The notes under the pieces: generated by a model
Databases searched by the model: none
Told to the model about the DNA's origin: nothing
Seen by the model: only the letters and a program-made list of their open reading frames with translations
In this document: one piece after another, positions 14,366-28,053 of the stretch
How positions within the stretch are numbered: the first letter of the stretch is position 1
How the letters are laid out: every line of letters starts with the position of its first letter
Origin: Inhella gelatinilytica
Lineage (GTDB): Bacteria; Pseudomonadota; Gammaproteobacteria; Burkholderiales; Burkholderiaceae_C
Direction: 5' to 3'
Assembly (NCBI RefSeq): GCF_016093295.1
Contig: NZ_JAEDAL010000005.1
Coordinates: forward strand, 1 to 64,000
Length of the DNA: 64,000 bases
Program-made: the position numbers and the translations under genes

Positions 14366-16264
14366 TTAAGCAGTGGCCGTGGTTCCGGTAACCGGTGCAC
14401 CCCCGTCGCCCCCCGCCGAGGGCGGAGTCCCGCCTTGCGCCGCAGGCGGCCGCGGCGGTCGGCCCTGCATGATGTCTTCAACCTGCTCGCCGTCGATCGT
14501 TTCCCATTCAAGCAAGGCCTTGGCCATGGCATGCATCTTGTCCGAATGTTCCTCGATCAACTTCCGTGCGATTCGGTACTGCTCATCCAAGATGCGCCGC
14601 ACCTCAGAGTCGACCTTGCGCATGGTGTCCTCAGAAATGTTCTTGGTCTGCGTGACCGAACGTCCCAAGAAGACTTCACCCTCGTTCTCGGCATAAACCA
14701 TGGTGCCCAGGGCATCGCTCATGCCATAGCGCATCACCATGTCACGGGCAATCTGCGTTGCGCGCTCGAAATCGTTGCCGGCGCCTGTGGTCATTTGACC
14801 CATGAAGACTTCTTCTGCAATGCGCCCGCCATACGCCATGGCGATGGAGTTCAACATGCGCTCTTTGTCATTGCTGTAGCGGTCTTTCTCCGGCAGGAAG
14901 ACCGTGACGCCCAAGGCTCGGCCACGCGGGATGATCGTGACCTTGTGGACCGGATCCAACTTGGGCAACAGGCGCCCAATCAGCGCATGGCCCGCCTCGT
15001 GATAGGCGGTGTTCTTGCGCTCTTCCTCATCCATCACCATGGTCTTGCGCTCGGCGCCCATGAGGATCTTGTCCTTCGCGCGCTCGAAATCGATCATTTC
15101 CACCACACGCCCGTTGCGACGCGCAGCGAAGAGTGCCGCCTCATTGACCAGGTTCGCCAAATCGGCGCCGGAGAAGCCTGGCGTTCCGCGGGCAATCACT
15201 TCCGCCTTCACATCGCCACCAATGGGCACCTTGCGCATGTGCACATTGAGAATTTGCTCTCGGCCCCGAATGTCCGGCAAGGTCACATAGACCTGCCGAT
15301 CAAATCGCCCGGGGCGCAGCAACGCAGGGTCCAAGATGTCGGGGCGGTTGGTCGCTGCCATGACGATGACGCCCAGGTTGGTTTCGAAACCATCCATCTC
15401 AACCAGCATCTGGTTTAGCGTCTGCTCCCGCTCGTCGTTCCCTCCACCCAGACCTGCGCCCCGGTGGCGACCCACTGCATCAATTTCATCGATAAAGATG
15501 ATGCAGGGGGCATTCTTTTTGGCTTGCTCGAACATGTCGCGCACCCGCGCCGCCCCCACCCCGACGAACATCTCAACGAAGTCCGAGCCCGAGATCGTGA
15601 AGAACGGGACCTTGGCTTCGCCCGCAATGGCTTTGGCGAGCAACGTCTTGCCCGTTCCCGGCGGGCCGACCAACAGCACGCCGCGCGGGATTCGCCCCCC
15701 CAGCTTCTGGAATTTCTGCGGATCCTTCAGGAAATCCACCAACTCCTTCACTTCCTCTTTCGCCTCGTCGCAACCCGCCACATCCGCAAAGGTGGTGGCG
15801 TTGTTGTTCTCATCCAGCATGCGCGCCTTGCTCTTGCCGAAGCTGAAGGCCCCGCCCTTGCCGCCGCCCTGCATCTGACGCATGAAATAAATCCAAACGC
15901 CGATCAGCAGCAGCATCGGCCCCCAGCTGAGCAGCAGGGTCATCAGCAGGCCTTGCTCCTCGCGCTTCTCAAAGCTGAACTTGACGTTGTTGCGAATCAA
16001 GTCGCCCGTCAGGCCCCGATCAGAAAAACCACCCTGGACTGAAATGTCACGACCATCCGTGGTTTTGGCGCGAATTTCGACGCCACCCGCCCCTTCAACC
16101 AGCTTGGCACTGGCGATACGACCCGCATTGACATCGGCCAGAAAGTCCGAGTACTGCATGGCCTCGCCGCGCACATTGCTGCGGTCAAAGTGCTTAAACA
16201 GCGTAAACAGGACCAACAAAATAATGGCCCAGACCGCAACTTTGGAAAACCAAGGGTTGTTCAC
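14366..16264 (-). CDS. ftsH: ATP-dependent zinc metalloprotease FtsH
   Basis: A 632-residue inner-membrane AAA protease that degrades LpxC, SecY and misfolded membrane proteins. Two membrane segments (about residues 10-26 and 107-127) flank the small periplasmic domain. Walker A is GPPGTGKT at 200-207, Walker B is [11 protein letters not shown], and the second region of homology is [20 protein letters not shown]. The zinc site is HEAGH in [11 protein letters not shown]. The C-terminus ends in a Gly/Pro-rich tail ([20 protein letters not shown]). It follows rlmE on the same strand, as in the heat-shock rlmE-ftsH pair of E. coli. Confidence 0.98.
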   Translation of the reverse strand: MNNPWFSKVAVWAIILLVLFTLFKHFDRSNVRGEAMQYSDFLADVNAGRIASAKLVEGAGGVEIRAKTTDGRDISVQGGFSDRGLTGDLIRNNVKFSFEKREEQGLLMTLLLSWGPMLLLIGVWIYFMRQMQGGGKGGAFSFGKSKARMLDENNNATTFADVAGCDEAKEEVKELVDFLKDPQKFQKLGGRIPRGVLLVGPPGTGKTLLAKAIAGEAKVPFFTISGSDFVEMFVGVGAARVRDMFEQAKKNAPCIIFIDEIDAVGRHRGAGLGGGNDEREQTLNQMLVEMDGFETNLGVIVMAATNRPDILDPALLRPGRFDRQVYVTLPDIRGREQILNVHMRKVPIGGDVKAEVIARGTPGFSGADLANLVNEAALFAARRNGRVVEMIDFERAKDKILMGAERKTMVMDEEERKNTAYHEAGHALIGRLLPKLDPVHKVTIIPRGRALGVTVFLPEKDRYSNDKERMLNSIAMAYGGRIAEEVFMGQMTTGAGNDFERATQIARDMVMRYGMSDALGTMVYAENEGEVFLGRSVTQTKNISEDTMRKVDSEVRRILDEQYRIARKLIEEHSDKMHAMAKALLEWETIDGEQVEDIMQGRPPRPPAAQGGTPPSAGGDGGAPVTGTTATA

Positions 16265-16348
16265 TTCAATCCTTCCACACGGCCGGCACGCTCCAACGGC
16301 AGGCGGCTCACCCGTGCAAGTGGGGGCGATTTTAGAGAGTTCAAGCCT

Positions 16349-17029
16349 TTAGCGCTTGGGGCGTTTGAGTCGCAGGCCAACCAAAAAGGTTTCTGCTGAA
16401 CGGTCCCGGCTGGCCTTGGGCTTCACAGGCTTCACGACCTGGAAGTTCTGCTTGAACAGCTCCACCAATTGACTGTAGCCGGCGCTATGAAACACCTTGG
16501 CCACCAGCGCGCCATCGGGCTTAAGGTGTTGTTGACAAAAATCCAGGGCCAATTCAATGAGGTGCTCTACCCGTGCAGCATCCACGTCTTCGACCCCCGA
16601 CAGGTTGGGGGCCATATCCGAAACCACGACGTCCACCGAGGCCCCCCCCAAAGCTGCGGCGAGGGCATCTGCGACCGCCTGCTCACGGAAATCGCCTTGG
16701 ATGAATTCCACCCCCTCGATCGGTTCGAATTCCAGCAGGTCCAGGGCCAGGATGCGGCCATTCAAATCCCCCACCGCCGCACCGCCCTGCCCCGCCACTT
16801 TGGGAGCAAATTTGCGGCGAAGGTACTGGCTCCATGCGCCCGGAGCGGCGCCCAGATCCACCACCAACTGCCCCGGCTTGATCAGGTGCAGCGCCTCATC
16901 AATTTCCTTCAGTTTGTAGGCGGCGCGTGAACGATAGCCTTCCTTTTGCGCCTGCCGAACGTAGGGATCGGTGACGTGGTCATTGAGCCAAGCCTTGTTG
17001 ACTTTCTTGCTTTTGGTTTGAACTTTCAT
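16349..17029 (-). CDS. rlmE: 23S rRNA 2'-O-methyltransferase (Um2552)
   Basis: A 226-residue RrmJ/FtsJ methyltransferase that modifies U2552 of 23S rRNA during late 50S assembly. The start at 17029 gives [18 protein letters not shown]; the open frame upstream is antisense to yhbY. The catalytic K-D-K-E set is visible in [31 protein letters not shown] and SAETFLVGL. The SAM loop is [15 protein letters not shown]. After the second lysine this protein reads KVFHSAGY rather than the usual KVFQGEGF. It is divergent from yhbY and precedes ftsH. Confidence 0.96.
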   Translation of the reverse strand: MKVQTKSKKVNKAWLNDHVTDPYVRQAQKEGYRSRAAYKLKEIDEALHLIKPGQLVVDLGAAPGAWSQYLRRKFAPKVAGQGGAAVGDLNGRILALDLLEFEPIEGVEFIQGDFREQAVADALAAALGGASVDVVVSDMAPNLSGVEDVDAARVEHLIELALDFCQQHLKPDGALVAKVFHSAGYSQLVELFKQNFQVVKPVKPKASRDRSAETFLVGLRLKRPKR

Positions 17030-17050
17030 GGTGCCAACGATAATCCCGGC

Positions 17051-17515
17051 ATGACTGCATTGATTTTGAACGCGGCGCAGCGCCGTGAACTCCGCGCCCA
17101 GGCCCACCACTTGGACCCCGTGGTGATGATTGGCGCGGATGGTCTGACACCCGCCGTAACGAAGGAAGCGGACGCCGCGCTGAACGCGCACGGGCTGATC
17201 AAGGTCCGAGCAGCCTTGGACGACCGAGCCACTCGGGAAGCGGCCTTTGTGCAGCTCTGTGACAGCCTGGAGGCCGCACCGGTCCAGCATATTGGCAAGC
17301 TGTTCATCTTGTGGCGCCCCATGCCCGAAAAAGAAAAGGCGCCGGACGCAGGTACGAAACGTGCGCCCCGCATCGTCAAGATCGTCAAAGCGTCCAAGAA
17401 CAAGTTTCAGCGACCGCAAGTCAAGAGCATCAAACTGCTCGGGAACGAGCGAATCACGGCCGGTGGTTTGGTCAAACGCGCCAAGCCCAAGATGTCCGGC
17501 AAGAAACGCGGCTGA
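17051..17515 (+). CDS. yhbY: CRM-domain RNA-binding protein YhbY, with an extended basic tail
   Basis: A 154-residue protein. Residues about 3-95 form the CRS1/YhbY domain ([49 protein letters not shown], then GKLFILWRP), which binds pre-50S ribosomal particles. The remaining roughly 60 residues are unusual: a Lys/Arg-rich tail ([15 protein letters not shown], ending [10 protein letters not shown]) absent from the 97-residue E. coli protein. The start is the ATG at 17051. It is transcribed divergently from rlmE, which also acts on 23S rRNA, with only 21 bp between the two genes. Confidence 0.92.
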   Translation: MTALILNAAQRRELRAQAHHLDPVVMIGADGLTPAVTKEADAALNAHGLIKVRAALDDRATREAAFVQLCDSLEAAPVQHIGKLFILWRPMPEKEKAPDAGTKRAPRIVKIVKASKNKFQRPQVKSIKLLGNERITAGGLVKRAKPKMSGKKRG

Positions 17516-17534
17516 TCCCCCACTTGGGGCGCGT

Positions 17535-17996
17535 TCAGCGCCTGGGCACCAGCGCCCAGGCCATGTAGGCGACCAACGTCGACTTCAGAGCGAAGACGCC
17601 CGTCGAAGCCGCGTGTAGCAGGGCGAACGACCCTTGCCCGGTCATCTTGGCCTGCTGAATGAGCGGCTGCAGCACCTCGGCACCAATCAGGGTCAACACG
17701 AGAACTGCGACGGGCACCACGAACCCCAGGCCGAAGCGAAAGCGACGTTCGTCCTGAGCCCGTTGTAGTCGCTGCTCCACCATGATCAGCAGCACACCCA
17801 GTGCCAAGCTGTACCAAGCCTCGGCTCGAAACAAACCCGCCACATACAGGCCGGCCTGGGGGCGCTCCAGCGTGGCAAAGGCGGTCGGGGCCGCCACGAG
17901 AGCCACGCTGAGCAAGCCCCCGGCCCAAAGGCCAGTGAGCCAGCTTTGGGCAGCGGACAGCTTAGACGTAGCGCACCTCGACCACTTCGTAGGCAC
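17535..17996 (-). CDS. DUF4149 membrane protein
   Basis: A small inner-membrane protein of about 150 residues with four hydrophobic segments ([66 protein letters not shown] and [15 protein letters not shown]). This is the DUF4149 layout, commonly found beside greA in Burkholderiales. Its function is unknown. The start is uncertain: the frame is open through the end of greA and has no ATG near it. GTG at 17996 is used here (35 bp overlap with greA); a CTG just after the greA stop is another possibility. It is the last gene of the carA-carB-greA run. Confidence 0.75.
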   Translation of the reverse strand: MPTKWSRCATSKLSAAQSWLTGLWAGGLLSVALVAAPTAFATLERPQAGLYVAGLFRAEAWYSLALGVLLIMVEQRLQRAQDERRFRFGLGFVVPVAVLVLTLIGAEVLQPLIQQAKMTGQGSFALLHAASTGVFALKSTLVAYMAWALVPRR

Positions 17997-18438
17997 GCTC
18001 ACCGCCAGGGGCCTGGTAAGTCGCCACGTCTCCCGCTTCCTTGCCAATCAGCGCCCGGGCGATGGGTGAACTGATGGAAATACGACCGGTTTTCAAGTCC
18101 GCTTCGTCGTCTCCCACGATTTGATAGGTGACTTCGTTGCCATTGCTTTCGTCCGAGAGGACTACCGTGGCACCGAACACCACCTTGCCCCCTGCGTCCA
18201 GCTCGGCGGGGTCGATGACTTTGGCAGCCGCCAGCTTGCCCTCAAGCTCTTGGATCCGGCCTTCGATGAAGCCTTGCTTGTCCTTGGCGGCGTCGTACTC
18301 CGCGTTTTCGCTCAAATCACCCTGCGCTCGTGCCTCAGCGATGGCTTGGATAACGGCGTGGCGCTCCACGGTCTTCAGGCGGTGCAGCTCTTCGCGCAGC
18401 AGTTCGGCGCCGCGTCGGGTCAAAGGAATGGTGGCCAT
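17962..18438 (-). CDS. greA: transcription elongation factor GreA
   Basis: A 158-residue factor that enters the RNA polymerase secondary channel and stimulates cleavage of backtracked RNA. The N-terminal coiled coil starts [19 protein letters not shown]. The catalytic tip acids are D41 and E44 in [16 protein letters not shown]. The C-terminal FKBP-like domain includes [10 protein letters not shown] and [18 protein letters not shown]. The start at 18438 is the family start; the frame upstream adds an unconserved 23 residues. It follows carB by 72 bp on the same strand. Confidence 0.97.
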   Translation of the reverse strand: MATIPLTRRGAELLREELHRLKTVERHAVIQAIAEARAQGDLSENAEYDAAKDKQGFIEGRIQELEGKLAAAKVIDPAELDAGGKVVFGATVVLSDESNGNEVTYQIVGDDEADLKTGRISISSPIARALIGKEAGDVATYQAPGGERAYEVVEVRYV

Positions 18439-18510
18439 GCGTGTACTCAGAATCAAAAACAAGCCGCCGCCCCGGCAAGCCAGGAGCGGCGGCGATTGGT
18501 TGGTCAAATT

Positions 18511-21795
<3,285 letters not shown>

Positions 21796-21800
21796 TCTTC

Positions 21801-22964
21801 TTATTCCTTCGCCATCAGGGCCACGAAACGGTCAAACAGGTAGCCGATGTCATGCGGCCCTGGGCTCGCCTCCGGGTGTCCCTGGAAGCTGAACGCCGGT
21901 TTGTCGGTGCGGGCGATGCCTTGCAGGCTGCTATCGAACAGGCTGACATGGGTGGCGCGCAGGTTGGCAGGCAAGGTGTCGGTGTCCACCGCAAAACCGT
22001 GGTTCTGGCTGGTGATGCTGACGCGGCCACTGTCCAAATCTTTGACTGGGTGGTTGGCACCGTGGTGACCAAACTTCATCTTGTAGGTCCTGGCACCGCT
22101 GGCCAGCGCCAAGATCTGGTGACCCAGGCAAATACCGAAGGTCGGCAGGCCAGCATCGACCAAGGCGCGCGTGGCGGCGATGGCGTATTCACAGGGCTCC
22201 GGATCCCCAGGACCGTTGGAGAGAAAGACGCCATCCGGTTCCAGATCGAACACACGACTGGCCGGCGTCTGGGCCGGCACGACGGTGACCTTGCAGCCGC
22301 GATCAGCCAGCATGCGCAGGATGTTGCGCTTGACCCCAAAGTCATAGGCCACAACGTGGAAACGGGCCTGTGACGGGTTCTTGAAGCCTTCACCCAACCG
22401 CCACTCGCCCTCGGTCCACAGTTGTTCGGTGGGGCGCGACACCACTTTGGCCAAATCCTGCCCAGCCATGCTGGGTGCCGACTGGGCCTTGCTCAGGGCC
22501 AGCGCCCAATGGGCCTCGGTGACGGTCTCGCCCGACTCGAGCCCCAACAAACAGGCATTCTGCGCACCGCTCGTCCGCAGAATGCGCGTCAGACGGCGGG
22601 TGTCAATGCCCGCGATGCCCACGCACTGCTGTGCAACCAAGTAGTCCTGCAGACGCTGTTCACTACGGAAATTCGAGGCTGCGGCCGGTACTTGCCGCAC
22701 CACCAAGCCTGCGGCTTGCACCTTTTCGCTTTCGGCATCGGCCGCATTTACCCCGTAATTGCCGATGTGCGGATAGGTCAGCGTGACGATCTGGCGGCAA
22801 TAACTGGGGTCCGTCAGGATCTCCTGGTAGCCCGTCAGCGACGTATTGAACACCAGCTCGCCCACCGATGCGCCGGTAGCGCCAATCGAGTGACCGAGGA
22901 ATCGCGAACCGTCTGCAAGCACCAGCAAACAGCTGGCGACGGCGGGGGAGTTGGACGAAAGCAA
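21801..22964 (-). CDS. carA: carbamoyl-phosphate synthase small subunit
   Basis: This 387-residue glutamine amidotransferase feeds ammonia to CarB. The N-terminal domain has [15 protein letters not shown] and [20 protein letters not shown]. The class I amidotransferase domain has the nucleophile cysteine in [14 protein letters not shown] and the His-Glu pair in [14 protein letters not shown]. No ATG exists in a suitable place. TTG at 22964 is chosen as the start because AAGGAG lies 8 nt upstream and the following LLSSNSP aligns with where the family begins. The open frame further upstream (to 23117) shows no conserved sequence. A TATACT -10 candidate lies at 23080-23085 on the minus strand. 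Confidence 0.95.
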   Translation of the reverse strand: MLSSNSPAVASCLLVLADGSRFLGHSIGATGASVGELVFNTSLTGYQEILTDPSYCRQIVTLTYPHIGNYGVNAADAESEKVQAAGLVVRQVPAAASNFRSEQRLQDYLVAQQCVGIAGIDTRRLTRILRTSGAQNACLLGLESGETVTEAHWALALSKAQSAPSMAGQDLAKVVSRPTEQLWTEGEWRLGEGFKNPSQARFHVVAYDFGVKRNILRMLADRGCKVTVVPAQTPASRVFDLEPDGVFLSNGPGDPEPCEYAIAATRALVDAGLPTFGICLGHQILALASGARTYKMKFGHHGANHPVKDLDSGRVSITSQNHGFAVDTDTLPANLRATHVSLFDSSLQGIARTDKPAFSFQGHPEASPGPHDIGYLFDRFVALMAKE

Positions 22965-23233
22965 AAGCGCGGCTCCTTCTTGAGCGCGCCCCGCCCCGCC
23001 CTTGAAATTAGCGGCCTGGCTGCGGAGATCGAAGGGGATTTCGGTTCGAGGCGCGCTTGTATTTAGGGTAAACCTGAGGAGTATAGCCGAGCCCCTTTCC
23101 GGCCTATACGCGGCCAACCTGAACCTCTGAAGGGGACGAAACCCCCTTTCGCGCCCTTGAAATCCGGGCGTTGCCCCCCCACGTAGCGCGGGCGATGCCT
23201 AGAATCGCGCGCACTTCAACTTGGAGATTTCGG

Positions 23234-23923
23234 ATGAACCACCCCATGCCTTTCGCCTCCGGCACCGCGCAGTTGGGCGCCGCGCAACGCAACCGCGTGC
23301 TGCGCAACACCTACAGCCTGCTTGCGGTTTCGCTGCTGCCCACCGTGGCCGGCGCATGGCTCGGCGTCAGCACTGGCCTCGGGGCGTTGTTCACTGGCGG
23401 TTTTGGTTTGATCGCGTTCCTGGTCGGCGCGTTCGGCTTCATGTGGGCCATCGAAAAGAACAAGGACCGCGCAGCCGGCGTATACCTGTTGCTGGGGTTC
23501 ACCTTCTTTATGGGCGTGATGCTGTCACGCCTGATCGGTGCGGTGCTGGGGCTTTCTAACGGCGCCAACCTGATCATGCTCGCCTTTGGTGGCACCGCCG
23601 CGGTGTTTGCCACGATGGCCATGCTGGCCAATGTGATCAAGCGAGATTTGAGCGGCATGGGCAAGTTCTTGATCGTGGGCGCCGTCATCATGATGGTGGC
23701 CGGCATCGCGAACTTTTTCTTCCAGTCCAGCGCCCTGATGCTGGCCTTGCTGGTCGCCTGCTTGGCGCTGTTTAGCGCCTTCCTGCTTTATGACCTGAAG
23801 CGCGTGGTCGACGGTGGCGAAACCAACTATGTGAGCGCCACCCTGGCCATCTATTTGGATCTGTACAACATCTTCCAAAGCCTGCTGTCGCTGCTGGGCA
23901 TCTTCGGCGGCGAGCGCGACTGA
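23234..23923 (+). CDS. Bax inhibitor-1 / YccA family membrane protein
   Basis: A 229-residue protein with seven hydrophobic segments, starting MNHPMPFASGTAQLGAAQRNRVLRNTY. It ends with the family-typical FLLYDLKRVVDGGETNYVSATLAIYLDLYNIFQSLL, with its acidic residues in the last two helices. The E. coli relative YccA binds FtsH and modulates its proteolysis; BI-1 relatives are pH-sensitive calcium leak channels. Which of these applies here is unknown. It is a single-gene unit with GGAG 9 nt upstream and a strong bidirectional terminator after the stop. Confidence 0.92.
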   Translation: MNHPMPFASGTAQLGAAQRNRVLRNTYSLLAVSLLPTVAGAWLGVSTGLGALFTGGFGLIAFLVGAFGFMWAIEKNKDRAAGVYLLLGFTFFMGVMLSRLIGAVLGLSNGANLIMLAFGGTAAVFATMAMLANVIKRDLSGMGKFLIVGAVIMMVAGIANFFFQSSALMLALLVACLALFSAFLLYDLKRVVDGGETNYVSATLAIYLDLYNIFQSLLSLLGIFGGERD

Positions 23924-23937
23924 ACACCGCCTCGAAA

Positions 23938-23969
23938 CAAAAAAGGCCCTGCACTGCAGGGCTTTTTTT
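23938..23969. terminator. bidirectional terminator between the BI-1 gene and rlmD
   Basis: AAAAAAGGCCCTGCA is followed by CTGCAGGGCTTTTTTT: a GC-rich stem (GCCCTGCA/TGCAGGGC) with A-rich and T-rich flanks. It serves both converging genes. Confidence 0.9.
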
Positions 23970-23981
23970 ATCGGCAACGCT

Positions 23982-25337
23982 TTAATCGCGCTCAAAGACC
24001 GCGATCGACTCCACATGCGCCGTGTGCGGAAACATGTTGACCACCCCCGCCGCACGACAGCGATACCCTGCCACGTGCACCAGAACGCCCGCGTCGCGAG
24101 CCAGCGTTGCCGGGTTGCAGCTGACGTACACAATGCGTTTGGGTGGCACCCAGCCCGGTGCAAGCGTCGGGTCTTGCACCGCATCGGCGACGGCCTTGGA
24201 CAGCGCAAAGGCCCCTTCCCGAGGCGGATCCACCAACCACCGGTCCGCAGACCCATAGAGCGTCAGATCGCCGGGACTCAACTCAAAGAGGTTCCTCGCC
24301 TCAAAGCGCGTGTTTGCCCCGAGCCCGTTGTGCATCGCGTTCTCCCGCGAGCGGGCCACCAGCGCCTCGCTGCCTTCGATCCCGAGCACCTCTGACGCTT
24401 GGGTGGCCAGCGGCAAGGTGAAGTTGCCCAGGCCACAAAACCAGTCGATCACCCGCTCGTTGGGCTGAACTTCCAGCAGTCCGAGCGCACGGTGCACGAG
24501 GACCCGGTTGATGTCGTGGTTCACTTGAGTGAAATCCGTGGGTTTGAACGGCATTTCAACCCCGAACTCCGGCAACCGGTAGGCCAGCGTCGGCCCCGTG
24601 TCATCCAAGCGATGAACCGTGTCCGGGCCCTTGGGCTGAAGCCACCACTGCACGTCGTGTACCTGCGCAAAAGCGCGCAGCGCCTGCAGGTCCGCCGCGC
24701 TCAGGGGCTCCAGATGTCGAAGCACCAGGGCCGTGACTTCATCTCCCATGGCCAATTCGATCTGCGGCAAACGCTCGCGCGCCTCCATCGACCCGACCAG
24801 CGCACGCAAGGGCATCAGCAGCGCGCTGATCTTCGCCGGCAGGATGGGGCAAACCTGCATGTCGGCGACATAGCGGCTTTTGCGCTCATGAAACCCGACC
24901 AGTACCGTCCCCTTCTTAGCAACGTGCCGCACCGAAAATCGCGCGCGTTTCCGGTAGCCCCAGGCTTGCCCCTCAATCGGGCGAAGCACCCGCTCGGGCT
25001 GCACTTTGGCCAAGTGCTTGAGGTTGTCTTCCAGAACCCGCTGCTTGACAGCAATCTGGGCACCGGCGTGCAAGTGCTGCATCTTGCAGCCTCCGCAGGC
25101 CCCGCTGTGTAGACCGAAATGAGGGCACCCCGGGCGCACCCGTTGGGAGCTTTCTTGGCCCAAGGCCGTCATCGAGGCCTGTTCCCAGTTGTTCTTGCGG
25201 CGGTGCACCTGGACTTGCACCGCCTCACCCGGCAGCGCGCCCTCGATAAACACCACTTTGCCATCGGCACGATGCGCCACGCCTTGGGCTTCCAGGTCCA
25301 AAGATTCGACCTGCAGCCATTCATCCTGATTAGTCAT
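23982..25337 (-). CDS. rlmD: 23S rRNA (uracil-1939) 5-methyltransferase
   Basis: A 451-residue methyltransferase that makes m5U1939 in 23S rRNA. An N-terminal TRAM domain ([29 protein letters not shown]) is followed by the cysteine cluster of the 4Fe-4S site ([21 protein letters not shown], plus the later MQVCPILP). The SAM-binding part has [16 protein letters not shown], and the catalytic cysteine lies in [16 protein letters not shown]. Length and order of motifs are canonical. It is the last gene after rpoS on the same strand and meets the BI-1 gene at a shared terminator. Confidence 0.95.
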   Translation of the reverse strand: MTNQDEWLQVESLDLEAQGVAHRADGKVVFIEGALPGEAVQVQVHRRKNNWEQASMTALGQESSQRVRPGCPHFGLHSGACGGCKMQHLHAGAQIAVKQRVLEDNLKHLAKVQPERVLRPIEGQAWGYRKRARFSVRHVAKKGTVLVGFHERKSRYVADMQVCPILPAKISALLMPLRALVGSMEARERLPQIELAMGDEVTALVLRHLEPLSAADLQALRAFAQVHDVQWWLQPKGPDTVHRLDDTGPTLAYRLPEFGVEMPFKPTDFTQVNHDINRVLVHRALGLLEVQPNERVIDWFCGLGNFTLPLATQASEVLGIEGSEALVARSRENAMHNGLGANTRFEARNLFELSPGDLTLYGSADRWLVDPPREGAFALSKAVADAVQDPTLAPGWVPPKRIVYVSCNPATLARDAGVLVHVAGYRCRAAGVVNMFPHTAHVESIAVFERD

Positions 25338-25359
25338 GGGCGCGATTATCGGCAGGCCG

Positions 25360-26253
25360 CTAGAACAACGTCTCCGGACGCACCCCGCGCCGCAACAACT
25401 TGCGCTTCAACTTGATCGCCGCTTCGGACTGAATTTGGCGAACGCGCTCGCGGGTGAGGTGCAACCGCTGCGAGACGGCATCCAAGGTCTCGGGCTCGCG
25501 GTCAAACAGACCGTACCGAGCACACAGCACTTCACGTTCACGCTCGCTCAAGTCGGCCAACGCTTCACGAAGCAAACGCTCCCACTCCGTGTGCAGCCGG
25601 GTCTCCAGTGGGTCTATGGCCGCTTCGTCCTCCACCCGGTCGGCCAAGGCGGACTGCTGCTCGCCTCCCGCCTCCGTGACCTGATCCAGTGAAAAATGCC
25701 ATTCCGCATGCCCCAACAGATCTTGAACCGTGGCAACAGGCCGATGCAACCAGTGCGCGATGTCCTCCGCGGTGACCGGCCCCTGCCATTGCGGCAAGGC
25801 CTCCAGCGCCCGGCGCGCCCGTAAGACCTGACTGAGTTCGCGAACCACATGGACCGGCAGCCGCACCATGCGAGCTTGGTGCATCAAAGCGCGTTCAATG
25901 GCCTGACGGATCCACCAACTGCCATAGGTCGAAAAGCGAAAGCCTTTTTCAGGATCGAATTTGCCGATCGCGTGGATGAGACCGAGATTGCCTTCTTCGA
26001 TCAAATCCCCAAGGGGCAGGCCACGTCCCAGGTAGTGCTTGGCAATGGACACAACCAATCGCAGGTTGTGTTGAACCATGGCCTGACGCGCCTCAAAGTC
26101 TCCGGCTTGAACGCGCCTGGCCAGCGCCACTTCCTCCTCAGGGGAAAGCAACGCGGTGCGCCGAATCTCGCGAAGGTACAGCTGGAGCGCATTGGGCGCC
26201 CCCGGTTCGAGTACCCCTTCGTCTTCCGTGTTCTGCGGTCGTGTGCCTTCCAT
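25360..26253 (-). CDS. rpoS: RNA polymerase sigma factor RpoS
   Basis: A 297-residue group 2 sigma factor for stationary phase and general stress. Region 1.2 is [21 protein letters not shown]. Region 2 has [27 protein letters not shown] and [17 protein letters not shown], the -10 recognition part. Region 3 starts [16 protein letters not shown], and region 4 has [19 protein letters not shown], the -35 recognition helix. The start at 26253 has AGGAGG 4 nt upstream. The surE-pcm-nlpD order upstream supports RpoS rather than another group 2 sigma. The protein is slightly shorter than E. coli RpoS (330 residues). Confidence 0.93.
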   Translation of the reverse strand: MEGTRPQNTEDEGVLEPGAPNALQLYLREIRRTALLSPEEEVALARRVQAGDFEARQAMVQHNLRLVVSIAKHYLGRGLPLGDLIEEGNLGLIHAIGKFDPEKGFRFSTYGSWWIRQAIERALMHQARMVRLPVHVVRELSQVLRARRALEALPQWQGPVTAEDIAHWLHRPVATVQDLLGHAEWHFSLDQVTEAGGEQQSALADRVEDEAAIDPLETRLHTEWERLLREALADLSEREREVLCARYGLFDREPETLDAVSQRLHLTRERVRQIQSEAAIKLKRKLLRRGVRPETLF

Positions 26254-26279
26254 CGTGCCTCCTGACCGCACCCACGGAT

Positions 26280-27233
26280 TCAGCGCGGCGGCAACAACTC
26301 AGCCGGGTCGACTGGAATGCCTTTGCGCCGAATTTCAAAGTGCAGCTTGACCTGATCCGTGTCGCTGCTGCCCATCTCCGCAATTCGCTGACCCTTGCGA
26401 ACCACTTGGTCCTCTTTCACCAACACCGCTTGGTTGTGCGCATAGGCACTCAAGTACGTGTCGTTGTGCTTGATGATGACCATGTTGCCGTAGCCACGCA
26501 AGCCCGATCCGGCGTACATGACCCGGCCATCGGCCGCCGCCAACACCGGATCACCGGCCTTGCCGCCCAATCCAACCCCCTTGTTGCGACTCTTGTCAAA
26601 GGCAGCCACGACGGCACCTTGGGCGGGCCACGCCCAGCTCGGTTCTCCGTCCACGGCCGAGGTCGAAGGCGTTGGTTGGCTCGTAGGGCCGCTGGCCGGG
26701 CCCGCCGTGACGGAAGCGGTGGTGGATGGCGGCGCCGCCGGCACGGACGCGGAACCCGACGGGCCACGTTTCCCTTCCGGGTTCTTGGGCTCTAAGGGCT
26801 TGCCGTCCAGGGGCTTGAGTTCCACCGGCTTGCTGTCGGCGCGCGGCGCGGCGATCGGGCGGGTTGAAGTGCCATCCGCCGCCACCACTGAACCGGGCGG
26901 CACCACCTTGAGCACCTGACCCACCTCGATCAGGTTGGGGTTGTCCAACCCATTCCAGCGCGCCAAATCTTTGTAGCTGACGCCATGCTCGAGGGCGATA
27001 CGGATGAGCATGTCGCCCGGCTTCACCACATAGGTGCCCACCCGCGCCGGCTCGACGCCACCCCGCCCTTCGGTCGGCACCGGCTGTACCGGCGCTGGCG
27101 GCGTCAGGCTCACTCGATCTTCAACCGGTGCTCGGTGGGGCTGCGGCGCGGTGCAGGCGGCCGCCAAAACCACCCAAGATGCACACAGGACTCGGGTTCC
27201 CACGGAAGAAAACGACAACAGCTTGACGGGCAT
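26280..27233 (-). CDS. nlpD: NlpD-like lipoprotein with LysM and degenerate LytM domains
   Basis: A 317-residue outer-membrane lipoprotein: a signal peptide ends at the lipobox VVLAAAC (Cys27). A LysM peptidoglycan-binding module follows (about residues 66-112, [18 protein letters not shown]), then a long Pro/Ala/Ser linker. The M23/LytM fold at the C-terminus ([13 protein letters not shown] through [19 protein letters not shown]) lacks the HxGxD zinc ligands, so it should be inactive as a peptidase. In E. coli, NlpD of this kind activates the amidase AmiC at septation. The gene precedes rpoS, and in E. coli an rpoS promoter lies inside nlpD. Confidence 0.92.
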   Translation of the reverse strand: MPVKLLSFSSVGTRVLCASWVVLAAACTAPQPHRAPVEDRVSLTPPAPVQPVPTEGRGGVEPARVGTYVVKPGDMLIRIALEHGVSYKDLARWNGLDNPNLIEVGQVLKVVPPGSVVAADGTSTRPIAAPRADSKPVELKPLDGKPLEPKNPEGKRGPSGSASVPAAPPSTTASVTAGPASGPTSQPTPSTSAVDGEPSWAWPAQGAVVAAFDKSRNKGVGLGGKAGDPVLAAADGRVMYAGSGLRGYGNMVIIKHNDTYLSAYAHNQAVLVKEDQVVRKGQRIAEMGSSDTDQVKLHFEIRRKGIPVDPAELLPPR

Positions 27234-27273
27234 TCGAGTGCGGATCGGATTGCGCGACCTGGCGCGAATCCAG

Positions 27274-28053
27274 TCAGTTTTGGACGCCCGATTTTAGGGG
27301 GACGAAGGAGACCGCCTCGTAGTCGGCCGTCCGCCACTCTGCCCCGGTTTCATTCGAAGCCTTGCGATCAACCACCATCAGCCGCTGACTTCGTCCGCTG
27401 TCATCGCTCACCGGAGCAACCAAGCGACCACCGGGCGCCAATTGGTCCAGCCACGCCTGCGGAATCGCCGATCCCCCGGCCGCCGACAAAATGGCGTCGA
27501 ATGGCCCGCCGCTCAAGGGCGCGGCCCCATCGGCGAATCGAAGCTCCCATGGACACAGCGGCAATTCACGGCTGAGTTCGTTCAACCGCACCTTCGCCGC
27601 CCCGTGCAACGGCTCAATCCGTTCGACCGAAATCAGACGTCCGGACATGAGGGCCAACAGCGCGGCCTGATAACCGCAGCCCGTCCCAATCTCCAAAACC
27701 CGCCCCAAATTCGCCCGCTGTGCCGCACCCGGCGCCTGCACCAGCAACTCCAACATGCGCGCGACGACCGAGGGCTTCGAAATCGTTTGTCCGTGACCAA
27801 TCGGCAGGCTCGTGTCTTCATAGGCCTGGGGCGCAAAGGCCGAATCGACGAATCGGTGTCGCGGAATGGCGGCAAAGGCCGCAAGCACCCGCTCGCCCGC
27901 AACACCTGAACGCCGCAGGCGTTCGACCATGCGCAATCGAACGCCGGGGGAATCCAAGCCGATCCCACTGGGCACCGTCAGGCGTTCGCGCTCCTTCACG
28001 ACTTCATGCAAGAGCCGCTGCGGACGCAGGGGCGGAGCTGGCCGCCGGGTCAT
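27274..28053 (-). CDS. pcm: protein-L-isoaspartate O-methyltransferase
   Basis: This 259-residue enzyme methylates isoaspartyl residues so that they can be repaired. The N-terminal extension (about 40 residues, RPAPPLRPQRLLHEV) is longer than in E. coli Pcm (208 residues). The conserved core has RLRRSGV, FAAIPRHRFVDSAFAPQAYEDTSLPIGHGQTISKP, the SAM loop VLEIGTGCGYQAALLA, and LAPGGRLVAPV. The start at 28053 forms an ATGA overlap with the surE stop. It lies in the conserved surE-pcm-nlpD-rpoS cluster of stationary-phase functions. Confidence 0.95.
   Translation of the reverse strand: MTRRPAPPLRPQRLLHEVVKERERLTVPSGIGLDSPGVRLRMVERLRRSGVAGERVLAAFAAIPRHRFVDSAFAPQAYEDTSLPIGHGQTISKPSVVARMLELLVQAPGAAQRANLGRVLEIGTGCGYQAALLALMSGRLISVERIEPLHGAAKVRLNELSRELPLCPWELRFADGAAPLSGGPFDAILSAAGGSAIPQAWLDQLAPGGRLVAPVSDDSGRSQRLMVVDRKASNETGAEWRTADYEAVSFVPLKSGVQN

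Noticed and set aside
14177-15418. 413-residue plus-strand frame across folP and ftsH
   Set aside because: It crosses two real minus-strand genes and the hairpin between them.
17030-17419. N-terminal extension of rlmE
   Set aside because: It is antisense to yhbY and the extra residues are not methyltransferase-like.
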